Assembly: GCF_007991655.1 (NCBI RefSeq)
Contig: NZ_BJYT01000025.1
Coordinates: forward strand, 1-64,000
Direction of reading: 5' to 3'
DNA length: 64,000 nt
From: Segetibacter aerophilus
Lineage (GTDB): Bacteria > Bacteroidota > Bacteroidia > Chitinophagales > Chitinophagaceae
Part shown: in pieces, positions 1 to 7,626 of the stretch
Layout: each line of letters begins with the position of its first letter
How positions within the stretch are numbered: position 1 is the first letter of the stretch
Made by a program: the position numbers and the translations under genes
The notes under the pieces: generated by a model
What the model saw: only the letters and a program-made list of their open reading frames with translations
Databases searched by the model: none
Told to the model about the DNA's origin: nothing

Positions 1-537
1 TGTGGTAACGCCCGGAAGATTATTCATTGCCTGTAAAACAGAGCCGCCAGCTTGGCTAACATTGTCAGCAATAGAAAAAGACTTCTTATCCATCTTGTCG
101 GATACTCCGTTGGCTTGCGATGCAGTCACCGTAACTGCATCTAATACCTTAGAATCCCTTTCTAATTCTATATTACCTAAGTCTAAAAATGCGCTGAGTT
201 GTCCAACTAGAACTGGTTGAATTTTGGCTTGAAAACCTATGTAAGAAATCTCGAGATGATAGTTCCCGCTTTTCACATCGGCCATTGTGAAACGTCCTTC
301 CTCATTAGTGATAGTACCTACGACGAAGCTGCTGTCTTTAGCATTTTTTAAAGTGACATTTACATAAGGGATCCCCTGTTTCGATTTGCTGTCTTTAATT
401 AAACCCGACAATGTTATTTTATTGGTCTGGGCGAAAACAATAGCAGGGAAAATAAAAAAAGAAAGAATAAATAAAGAGAAACAAGAAGTAGCTCTTGCTG
501 AGGGAAAACGAAAAATAAAACGGTTAAAAGGTTCCAT
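1..537 (-). CDS. TonB-type outer-membrane beta-barrel protein, N-terminal part
   Basis: The reading frame opens with ATG at 537 and runs off the left edge of the window, so only the first 179 residues are seen. A signal peptide (hydrophobic stretch about residues 18-36, ending VFAQ) is followed by a carboxypeptidase D regulatory-like domain (about 40-120, with KDSKSKQGIPYVNVTL and EEGRFTMADVKSGNYHLEIS). Then comes a plug-like region containing DAVTVTAS, a DKKSF segment and QAGGSVLQAMNNLPGV. That order is typical of the OMP_b-brl_3 / TonB-dependent receptor group of Bacteroidota. The protein would sit in the outer membrane; the substrate cannot be told. It lies downstream of the GH127 gene on the same strand, separated by about 300 bases, so co-transcription is unproven. 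Confidence 0.82.
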   Translation of the reverse strand, partial: MEPFNRFIFRFPSARATSCFSLFILSFFIFPAIVFAQTNKITLSGLIKDSKSKQGIPYVNVTLKNAKDSSFVVGTITNEEGRFTMADVKSGNYHLEISYIGFQAKIQPVLVGQLSAFLDLGNIELERDSKVLDAVTVTASQANGVSDKMDKKSFSIADNVSQAGGSVLQAMNNLPGVTT

Positions 538-719
538 AGAAAATTGTAGATAGAGAGCCAAAAGTAACTATAGACTTAACAATTTCCGTTAGTAATAAAG
601 GTTTTTTTGTATGCTTGTTCTTTGTTTTTAGAAGTCAATTATTAGCGATTCTTTGGGTGAAGAAAATCCTCTATAAATTGTATAAAAGGCCCCATCGAAG
701 ATTTACAGATAACCGAAAA

Positions 720-744
720 GCGACGCAACGATGATATACCAGGG
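720..744 (+). repeat. Intergenic TGCGACGCAAC-type repeat, long form
   Basis: The spacer 538-834 has no gene. It contains GCGACGCAAC followed by GATGATATACCAGGG. The same 25-base block recurs with two differences at 7357-7381, so this is a dispersed repeat and not chance similarity. Confidence 0.7.
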
Positions 745-834
745 ATATAATGTTTGTACAAAAAACAACAAAACTACTTTCAACGTTAATGAAAGGTTTT
801 TCGGTATTACCTACAACGAAACATAAACGCTACC

Positions 835-2808
835 CTACCTATTTACCTTCACATCTTTAATCTTTGTTGGCAGCCAAACCTGCATTTCGCTCTTTTGACG
901 ATTTGCCCAGGTGTAATAGGGTATCGCAACCATCTGCTTATTCTCAGTGGTAATGTTTGTGCCGTCGGATGAAACTGTCAACTGAGGCGTAGGGCCTTGT
1001 ATAGAAATAACAGGTTCGGAAAGAACGGTCTTTTCGACTGCAGTTAGATTGGTGTTGGCGGGAAGTATGAGATTCCAGGCTTTTCCGTTGTTGTCGGTAC
1101 TTTCTATGCAATACACCAAAGGGCCCCTTTGCAGTGCAACTCTTTCAACATTTTCAGTTACCTCTGGTCTGCTGATTACTCTTTTTATATCCATTGGCAA
1201 GGTAAGTTCTACCACGTCTCCCTGCTTCCATTCTTTCTGTAACACGATATACCCTTTCTCTCTTTTGTAAGGCACTTCTTTACCATTCAGTTTAACTATA
1301 AAAGGTGTTACAGAGGTATCCGCAAAACGATACAAGCCACCAGGAACGGCTTCACCATTTGCCCAACCCGGGATACGGATGTGAAGGTTAAAATTGGTTT
1401 TCTTCACCGGGGAAAGTGTTAGCTGAACATTGCCATCCCAGGGATAGTTCGTTTTCATAACAACCGGTACTTGCTGCTTGCCTATAGGAATGGAAGTCTT
1501 GCTGCCCACAAAGAGATTGACATATACTTCATTATTGTTGCTCCCGTATATATAATTTCCTAGGGAAGCAATTAGCCTTGCAATGTTCGCCGGACAGCAT
1601 GCAGTTCCAAACCAATCGCGCCTTGCATTTCTGCCTATGGAAGCAAGTGGATTACCATAAAAGAATTGGCTGCCTTCAAGAGAAATTCCATCCAGGGCAC
1701 CGTTGTACAAACTTCTTTCAAGTACGTCGATGTACTTGCTATCACCCGTTAACATTCCCATTCTTTGGTTCCATAATACCATGCCAACAGAGGCGCAGGT
1801 TTCGCAATAAGCGCTTTCATTGGGTAAATCATAATCGGTTGAAAAACCTTCGTTCCTTCCCGCAGATCCGATACCACCTGTGATGTACATGTTGCGATAA
1901 ACAACATCTTCCCACACGTCTTCCATTGCTTTTACATAGCCTTTGTCGCCTGTTAGCGCAGCAACGTCTGCTGCGCCCGTATACATGTACATTGCCCGAA
2001 CAGCATGACCGGTAATTTCTTTTTGCTCCTTTACAGGTTTTATATCCTGTGCGTACGCTGTGTCTTTCCAATCGGTCCATGTATAACCTTTGGCGTTTTT
2101 GTGGCCTCGTTCACTGAGCAACCAATCAGCCAATTTCAAATACTTGTCGTTCTTGGTGGTTACAAATAACTTAACCAAGGCTAGTTCAAGTTCCTGGTGG
2201 CCGGTAACCCAATGCTGTTTGGCAGGGCCGAAAAGAGATGCAAAATGGTCTGCAAATTTTATCGCTACGTCTAACAATTTCCTTTTGCCTGTTGCATCAA
2301 AATAAGCAACAGCAGCTTCGATTAAGTGCCCGCCGTTGTAGTCTTCATGCATACTCATGTCTGTCCAGCGCTTCTCCGGAAATTGCAAGGTGTAGTAGGT
2401 GTTGATGTATCCATCCTTTTGTTGTGCCCCAGCTATTAAATCAATCCAGTCGTCCGCCTTCTTTTCAAGTATCGGATCAGGATGATTTTTGAGCGAATAG
2501 GCTATCGCTTCAAGCGCTTTAAAGACATCGGAAGCATCATAGAAAATACCTTCGAATTTACCCTTGCGTTTTCCGGCAGCAATTTCAAAATTCCTGATGC
2601 GGGGAGTCTTTACTTCCGTCTGGTCAATACACACGGGAATGGTAACAGTAGATATTTTTTCGATCTTCGGCCGCCAGAACTTGTCATTGATTTCGACCTG
2701 CGAAAATTTTATATTCTGATACTGCTGGATGGAAGTCTGGGCTCGCAGCGTTTGCAAGAAAAGGATTGAACAAAAAAAGGAGACATTTCTCAAATGGCAA
2801 ATAATCAT
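835..2808 (-). CDS. Glycoside hydrolase family 127 (beta-L-arabinofuranosidase-like)
   Basis: This is a 657-residue secreted enzyme of the GH127 (formerly DUF1680) family, whose known members release terminal beta-L-arabinofuranose from plant glycans by a cysteine-nucleophile, zinc-assisted mechanism. The expected residues are all visible: Glu320 (RNEGF) as general acid/base candidate, Glu336 and Cys338 in CETCASVGM, and the pair Cys404-Cys405 in CCPANIARL. The (alpha/alpha)6 catalytic core covers about residues 40-450 and a beta-sandwich follows. Start: the frame is open upstream to 2883, but the ATG at 2808 places MIICHLRNVSFFCSILF directly at the start as a signal peptide ending LRAQ, so 2808 is preferred. 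Related families with the same fold (GH146 and others) cannot be excluded, so exact substrate is open. Confidence 0.88.
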   Translation of the reverse strand: MIICHLRNVSFFCSILFLQTLRAQTSIQQYQNIKFSQVEINDKFWRPKIEKISTVTIPVCIDQTEVKTPRIRNFEIAAGKRKGKFEGIFYDASDVFKALEAIAYSLKNHPDPILEKKADDWIDLIAGAQQKDGYINTYYTLQFPEKRWTDMSMHEDYNGGHLIEAAVAYFDATGKRKLLDVAIKFADHFASLFGPAKQHWVTGHQELELALVKLFVTTKNDKYLKLADWLLSERGHKNAKGYTWTDWKDTAYAQDIKPVKEQKEITGHAVRAMYMYTGAADVAALTGDKGYVKAMEDVWEDVVYRNMYITGGIGSAGRNEGFSTDYDLPNESAYCETCASVGMVLWNQRMGMLTGDSKYIDVLERSLYNGALDGISLEGSQFFYGNPLASIGRNARRDWFGTACCPANIARLIASLGNYIYGSNNNEVYVNLFVGSKTSIPIGKQQVPVVMKTNYPWDGNVQLTLSPVKKTNFNLHIRIPGWANGEAVPGGLYRFADTSVTPFIVKLNGKEVPYKREKGYIVLQKEWKQGDVVELTLPMDIKRVISRPEVTENVERVALQRGPLVYCIESTDNNGKAWNLILPANTNLTAVEKTVLSEPVISIQGPTPQLTVSSDGTNITTENKQMVAIPYYTWANRQKSEMQVWLPTKIKDVKVNR

Positions 2809-2933
2809 AGTAATTTTCTTTAAACCTTCGGGAGTAATACTGCAAGAGATCAAATGTACTTGAGTTGAATGTTTTGGAAACACTACATTTAAGCAAGCGG
2901 TATAACTGAATCAGGTTTCACCGCCCATTTTCT

Positions 2934-3197
2934 TTATCCTTCTGCCTCACGGCTGATCAGTGCTTCACCGCCCACCTTAGCTGCAATTCGTGCAAGGATC
3001 AACACTACAACTACCGCGAGTATGGTGGCGAAAACTGCATAAATGTATTTTGATGACAAGCTCTCATCTCCATGAAGAAACAGCTTGATCGTTTCCTTAA
3101 TTGCATCATTCCATGCTAGTGCGGCTACCAAACCTAGCGCTGCACTTGAAAGGGCAATCATTGATTGCAATACTATTTTCGTCGTTTCTTTTGCCAT
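2934..3197 (-). CDS. Small two-helix membrane protein, DUF5654-like
   Basis: An 87-residue protein beginning MAKETTKIVLQSMIALSS. Two hydrophobic helices are visible, about residues 11-29 and 51-72, joined by a charged loop (KETIKLFLHGDES). Layout and the WNDAIKE segment between the helices resemble the DUF5654 family of small membrane proteins with unknown function. No catalytic motif is seen. It stands alone between the App1 gene and the GH127 gene on the minus strand, 125 bases from the latter's start, so an operon is not implied. Membership of DUF5654 is from memory of the family pattern and moderately sure; that it is a real small membrane protein is likely from its codon use and topology. 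Confidence 0.6.
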   Translation of the reverse strand: MAKETTKIVLQSMIALSSAALGLVAALAWNDAIKETIKLFLHGDESLSSKYIYAVFATILAVVVVLILARIAAKVGGEALISREAEG

Positions 3198-3378
3198 AGC
3201 TTTTTACTGCTAATTTAAATTATTTTATTCACGACGTCCATCTTTCAGCCAATAGCTAAGATGGCTATTTTACAAATTGCTTATCGGCTTACACTACGCA
3301 GAAACATCCTTGTTTCGATCTTTATTGAAGCTTTTTTACTTTATAAAAATGGTTGCTTAAAAGGTCGTAAGTAAGAGA

Positions 3379-4539
3379 CTAGATTACACTTTCGTCTTCT
3401 TTTCCCGGTTCTTGTCCTTTATCTTCTCTCTTCTCTTGCTCGACTGCCGGTATAGCTTCAGTGTAAATGAGATTAATTTTTGCGGCATGTTCTGCGGCCT
3501 CTACGGTGTTGTCAACAATTACCATTTCAACTTTATCTTCCAAAAGCGACTTTGAAACATCTACTGCTATTTTTTCTCTTTCAGGTAATTGTACATCACG
3601 AATGTAAATAGCAAGCACACGGTCAGGAAACTGTTTTACAACCTCGCGGTAAATCTTTGGATCTTCTTGTCCGCTGTCTCCAATAAGCACAAACTTCAAA
3701 TCCGGATACGCCTCCAAAATTTGTTTTATCTCTTTGAACTTATGCCCCATGTGCCCGCCACGCAGAGCAGACTTTCCGCCGAAACCAATGTCGCGAAGCA
3801 GCAATGGCCCGGCAGGAATTTGGTTAAAATCAAGAAAGTCTTTCAAAAGGTCATACATGTTCCAGGGGCTGCTGCTTACGTAGAAAAATGGGTTGTTGCG
3901 TTTGCCGTTACGGCCGAGCTGAAGTGCCTTGTAAAATTCTGCAACTCCCGCAAACGGTAACCTTGTTCTTGCATTGTTCATCAGCACCGTCTTACCCATC
4001 GCCAACATGCTGGTAGCAGCCGTTTTTATAACGGTATCATCGATGTCGCTAATAATACCAAACTCTGCATCGACCGGAGGTATCATCACTTCTGTATGTA
4101 CCTGCACGTTTTTTTCAAAAGGTATTGGGGCGTTCTGCAGATACAAAGGTATTTGGTGCCAAAGATTCTCATTAACAATCGGTGTAACAGGATTGAGGTC
4201 AAGTACAAAATATCCTTCCTGGTCACTTATTACTGAATGTTCTTCGTCTCCGAGTACAACTTTCAACTCTGCCCCTTGCACTTCATCACTTTCGAAGCGC
4301 TTGTACATATTGAGGAGGTTATTAAGTATGGTGTCTTTATCTCCTGCGCTTGTTATTTTTTTGTCTTCCAGTACACGTCCCTTGATATACACTCGTTGTG
4401 CAGTGCCATAAGTTCGATAGGGTACTATCTGAACAGGATCAGTAAGTCCCAACCGCTGACTCATGTTTGAACTAAGCTCATCCCATTTTTCTTCAATTAG
4501 CGAAGCAGATTTAATGAAGAGCTCTTTCCAATGTTGCAT
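3379..4539 (-). CDS. App1-family phosphatidate phosphatase-like protein (DUF2183)
   Basis: A 386-residue protein with the App1 / DUF2183 catalytic domain, a HAD-type phosphatase. The DxDxT nucleophile motif is DIDDTVIKT (about residues 165-173), followed by the family hallmark YVSSSPWNMYDLL and the late acidic motif LIGDSGQEDPKIY. Yeast App1 is a Mg-dependent phosphatidate phosphatase; bacterial members have not been firmly assigned a substrate. An N-terminal region (about 40-160) looks like a beta-rich domain. There is no signal peptide, so it is probably cytosolic. The C-terminus is an acidic/lysine tail. The frame reaches back to 4575, but the ATG at 4539 (MQHWKELF) fits related proteins better; either start is possible. 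Confidence 0.82.
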   Translation of the reverse strand: MQHWKELFIKSASLIEEKWDELSSNMSQRLGLTDPVQIVPYRTYGTAQRVYIKGRVLEDKKITSAGDKDTILNNLLNMYKRFESDEVQGAELKVVLGDEEHSVISDQEGYFVLDLNPVTPIVNENLWHQIPLYLQNAPIPFEKNVQVHTEVMIPPVDAEFGIISDIDDTVIKTAATSMLAMGKTVLMNNARTRLPFAGVAEFYKALQLGRNGKRNNPFFYVSSSPWNMYDLLKDFLDFNQIPAGPLLLRDIGFGGKSALRGGHMGHKFKEIKQILEAYPDLKFVLIGDSGQEDPKIYREVVKQFPDRVLAIYIRDVQLPEREKIAVDVSKSLLEDKVEMVIVDNTVEAAEHAAKINLIYTEAIPAVEQEKREDKGQEPGKEDESVI

Positions 4540-4622
4540 AAGAAGATTTACAGAGTGAAGAATTTTAAAACGCAAGTAAATTAAGCTTGCAGAAATATTA
4601 CAAGTTTGAATTCTGCTATTGC

Positions 4623-5291
4623 TTATTTTTTTAGCTTAGGCTCCATTGCCTTCTTCCATATGGCATATCCTTTCTCGTTCATGTGGAGGCTATCAGAAAG
4701 AAAAATCTCGGGGATAGCTCTGCCGGTCGGCAACATCATTGGATGAAAAACGTCGATGTATGATGTGTTCTTCTGTGTTCTTAAAAATTTCAAAATCATC
4801 GAATTGGTCTCTATCATTTTCGACATCAACTTTTGTCGGCTCGGACTAGGCTTAATAGAAACGTAGGTTATAGTCGCTGTTGGCAACTTACCTCTTACGA
4901 TGTAAAAGAGTTGTTTGAAGCGACGGGTAACAATTTCAGGTGTGATGGTGTCTGAAGAAGCTAGGTCATTGTCGCCGCAATAAACAATTACCTGTTTAGG
5001 ATGATAAGGGATGATGATGTCATTTGCATAACGAATAACATCAGGTAAAACAGAGCCACCAAACCCACGGTTAACAATTGTATAACCGGGAAAGTAAGCC
5101 TGCACGTCCTGCCACTTTCTAAACGAGGAGCTACCGACTAGAAGGATTGCATTTTTAGGTGGAAATGAAATACTGTCCTGCTTTTTGAATTGCTGAATTT
5201 CACTATAAAAAGGGGCCTGCTGAGCCTGTAAATTTTGTACGGATAAGAATAATAAAAATAAAAAACTGAAGTAAGTATAGAGTGCTTTCAT
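4623..5291 (-). CDS. Secreted SGNH/GDSL hydrolase
   Basis: A 222-residue protein with an N-terminal signal peptide (MKALYTYFSFLFLLF, cleavage near LQAQ). The four SGNH blocks are all present: GSSS with Ser54 as candidate nucleophile, GFGGS (76-80) with the oxyanion glycine, GDND with Asn108, and DSLH with Asp200 and His203 completing the triad. Such enzymes remove acyl groups (acetyl esters, lipids) from carbohydrates or lipids in the periplasm. The gene lies 92 bases downstream of the sodium/solute symporter on the same strand, so a joint role in uptake of an acylated sugar is possible but not shown. Length is normal for a single-domain SGNH protein. Confidence 0.83.
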   Translation of the reverse strand: MKALYTYFSFLFLLFLSVQNLQAQQAPFYSEIQQFKKQDSISFPPKNAILLVGSSSFRKWQDVQAYFPGYTIVNRGFGGSVLPDVIRYANDIIIPYHPKQVIVYCGDNDLASSDTITPEIVTRRFKQLFYIVRGKLPTATITYVSIKPSPSRQKLMSKMIETNSMILKFLRTQKNTSYIDVFHPMMLPTGRAIPEIFLSDSLHMNEKGYAIWKKAMEPKLKK

Positions 5292-5383
5292 TTCCTGGTT
5301 GTAGTTGTTTTGTGGAAAAATTGTTTTGGAAAAAAGTGCTTTTGGGCAACAAATATTTTGGAAAGGAAGTTAGATAAAAATCT

Positions 5384-7129
5384 CTAAACAGATTCTTTAT
5401 GCACCGGTTTTACTACCGTCTGAAAGGCAAGGGCAAATGAGACAACAAGCAGAGCCCCAACCGCATTTAACCAAAGGAAACTTAGGTCAATTAACTCTTT
5501 TTGGTTTAATACAAACAGAGTCACTACAATTATTTCTGATATAACAGCGCTCCAAAAGACTGCTTTTCCACCAATCTTTTTTAAATAAAAGGCAACGAGA
5601 AAGATCCCAAGAATAACGCCGTAAAAGAGCGATCCAAGTATATTTACTGCCTCTATAAGACTGCCCATCTTATAGGCAAACTGGGCTACGATGATACAGA
5701 AGATGCCCCACGCAAAAGTATAATAGCGTGAGAGTCGAAACTCCTTTTTAGATTGTTCTTCACTTGTGTCCTGGCTGGCGTTGTGATAGCGGCGATGGAA
5801 ATCAATCATAGTACACGAAGCCAAAGAATTTAATGCAGCGGCTATTGAACCCCAGGCTGCTAAAAAAATAATTGCTATCAACAACCCAATTAATCCTACA
5901 GGCAAATAGTCAATTACAAAGCGAAGAAAGATGTAGTTGGTGTCGTTGTTATCATCCAACGGAAGTGCTTTTTTTATGTAGGTTTTGTAAGACTTGCGCA
6001 ACGAGTCAAGTTGGAAGTTGTTAGTTTGAATGCTGTCCTTTAAAGCATTTACGTGCACTTCGTCGTTTTTATGAAATGCATCTAAAAACTGCAAACCTAG
6101 CTCGCCTTGCCTTGTATTCTTAACTACATAATTTGCTTGTATCGCCGCAAGCGAATCTTTAAAATTTGTTTGTTGAGCCTTTCGCTCTACAGCACCATTA
6201 TGAAAAACAGGCGAAGGCTTGAACTGGTAAAAAGTAAAAAGCATTGCGCCAATCAGCAGGATGAAAAACTGCATAGGGACTTTAACTACTCCATTTATCA
6301 AAAGCCCTAACTTACTTTCAGTACTATTTTTGGCCGTCAGATATCGACCCACCTGGCTTTGATCTGTACCGAAATATGAAAGGGCTAAAAAGAAGCCGCC
6401 AATGATACCACTCCAAATGTTGTATTTGTCGTTCCAGTCAAAATGACCATCTTTTGTTCCGGTGGTGATTACGTTCATTTTGCCTGACGCTCCACTAACA
6501 CGTAATGCATCTGCAAAACCAATATTTTGAGGAAGTAAATGAACAATCATATAACCGGCAAGAAACATCCCGATGAAGATGATTACAAACTGAAGCTGCT
6601 GGGTGTAGGCAACTGCTTTTGCACCGCCTGTAACAGTGTAAATAATTAACAGTCCACCCATAACAATATTGGTAAGAAAAATATCCCATCCTAATAAAGA
6701 AGAAAGTATAATGGAAGGCGCATAAATACTGATACCGGTAGACAACCCTCTTTGCAGCAAAAAAAGAAAGGAGGTAAGTAATCTCGTCTTTACATCAAAG
6801 CGCTTCTCTAAAAACTCGTAGGCGGTGTACACTTTCAGTCTGCTAAAAAGCGGTACGAACGTGATGCATAAAACAACCATTGCTAATGGCAGTCCGAAAT
6901 AATATTGTACGAAACGCATTCCGTCGGTGTAGGCCTGGCCAGGAGCTGAGAGAAAAGTAACGGCACTTGCCTGCGTACCCATTATGCTTAGCAGCACGAG
7001 GTACCAAGGCATTGTTCTGTTGCTTAGAAAATAACCATCGAGATCTTTTGATGTACGGCTCTTGTATAAGCCATAAGCAATGATGCTTAGCAAGGTCAAT
7101 GACAAGACAATCCAATCGATACCACTCAT
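5384..7129 (-). CDS. Sodium:solute symporter (SSS family)
   Basis: A 581-residue inner-membrane transporter of the SSS family, which couples Na+ entry to uptake of sugars, amino acids or acids. About 13 hydrophobic helices can be followed from residue 5 to 570. The N-terminal SSS signature is visible: LSNRTMPWYLVLLSIMGTQ, where related proteins have the sodium-binding part of helix 1. A hydrophilic loop of about 85 residues (about 300-395, rich in K, D, N and Q) separates two helices and is longer than in classical members. The start codon overlaps the stop codon of a 40-residue membrane protein upstream in an ATGA arrangement, which suggests translational coupling. Substrate is unknown; the neighbours suggest a carbohydrate. 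Confidence 0.85.
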   Translation of the reverse strand: MSGIDWIVLSLTLLSIIAYGLYKSRTSKDLDGYFLSNRTMPWYLVLLSIMGTQASAVTFLSAPGQAYTDGMRFVQYYFGLPLAMVVLCITFVPLFSRLKVYTAYEFLEKRFDVKTRLLTSFLFLLQRGLSTGISIYAPSIILSSLLGWDIFLTNIVMGGLLIIYTVTGGAKAVAYTQQLQFVIIFIGMFLAGYMIVHLLPQNIGFADALRVSGASGKMNVITTGTKDGHFDWNDKYNIWSGIIGGFFLALSYFGTDQSQVGRYLTAKNSTESKLGLLINGVVKVPMQFFILLIGAMLFTFYQFKPSPVFHNGAVERKAQQTNFKDSLAAIQANYVVKNTRQGELGLQFLDAFHKNDEVHVNALKDSIQTNNFQLDSLRKSYKTYIKKALPLDDNNDTNYIFLRFVIDYLPVGLIGLLIAIIFLAAWGSIAAALNSLASCTMIDFHRRYHNASQDTSEEQSKKEFRLSRYYTFAWGIFCIIVAQFAYKMGSLIEAVNILGSLFYGVILGIFLVAFYLKKIGGKAVFWSAVISEIIVVTLFVLNQKELIDLSFLWLNAVGALLVVSFALAFQTVVKPVHKESV

Positions 7130-7248
7130 GAAAAATAATTAGTGAACCAGGAAAGAAAGATAATGAATAGTATCAGAAACAGAATCACAAACCAATACCA
7201 GTGGCTCCATTTTTTAAAAAGCGGAATATGTTCGGTTTTGGTCTTCAA
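7126..7248 (-). CDS. 40-residue single-helix membrane protein coupled to the symporter
   Basis: Reading the minus strand in front of the symporter gives a short frame that begins with TTG at 7248 and ends with TGA at 7126-7128. It overlaps the symporter ATG by four bases (ATGA). The protein starts MKTKTEHIPLFKKWSHWYW, then has one strongly hydrophobic helix (FVILFLILFIIFLSWF) and a short tail. Basic and aromatic residues just before the helix, and the tight overlap, argue for a true gene. It recalls the short membrane proteins placed directly before SSS symporters (a role like the DUF4212 small subunit, but much shorter). The TTG start is required because no ATG or GTG in frame precedes it. 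Function as a symporter subunit is inferred. Confidence 0.6.
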   Translation of the reverse strand: MKTKTEHIPLFKKWSHWYWFVILFLILFIIFLSWFTNYFS

Positions 7249-7356
7249 ATGCGTGCGTTTTTACAAAGATCATAGTTGATAGACGACGGTTGACAGAACA
7301 GAGAGCTTAATCCTACTTAAAAAAAGCTACATAAGGAATCTTCAGATGAACGAAAT

Positions 7357-7381
7357 GCGACGCAACGATGATTAACCAGGG
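7357..7381 (+). repeat. Intergenic TGCGACGCAAC-type repeat, long form
   Basis: The block GCGACGCAACGATGATTAAC with CAGGG after it matches the copy at 720-744 at 23 of 25 positions. It lies in the 200-base spacer 7249-7448, which holds no other recognisable element. Confidence 0.7.
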
Positions 7382-7448
7382 AACAAATGCCGGTAACACA
7401 AAAGCCGATAACTTATTATCCCTTCTGTCATCAGTCATCCAACAACTG

Positions 7449-7625
7449 TCATCCTTTCCCATCTCCTTTCCTGCCCCCATCTATCATTCCACTGGCAAGT
7501 AAACCGAATACCAATCCTATAATTAAACCAATTGCAACGTGTTTTATTGCGAGCCCTAAAAGCAAACCAATAATAACAAGCACTGCAAATCCTATCTTCT
7601 TCCTGGGCTGATATTGTTTTGCCAT
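7449..7625 (-). CDS. 58-residue glycine-rich membrane protein
   Basis: A small frame starts with ATG at 7625, one base after the TAA stop of the PIG-L deacetylase gene, and ends with TGA at 7449. The protein starts MAKQYQPRKKIGFAVLV and is almost entirely hydrophobic with regularly placed glycines (GLLLGLAIKH, IGLIIGLVFGLLASG), then ends in a short GGRKGDGKG tail. This suggests one hairpin or two short membrane helices that pack through glycine faces. The one-base spacing implies co-transcription and perhaps translational coupling with the deacetylase. No family is recognised, and a function cannot be given. It is shorter than usual gene-calling cut-offs but its topology and coupling make it credible. 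Confidence 0.55.
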   Translation of the reverse strand: MAKQYQPRKKIGFAVLVIIGLLLGLAIKHVAIGLIIGLVFGLLASGMIDGGRKGDGKG

Positions 7626-7626
7626 G

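Noticed and set aside
3252-3270. AATAGC / GCTATT hairpin after the App1 gene
   Set aside because: Only six base pairs and no T-run, so it is not a convincing terminator.
7387-7611. 74-codon plus-strand frame over the small membrane gene
   Set aside because: It is the antisense shadow of the 58-residue membrane protein, rich in Pro and Ile from antisense Gly and hydrophobic codons.
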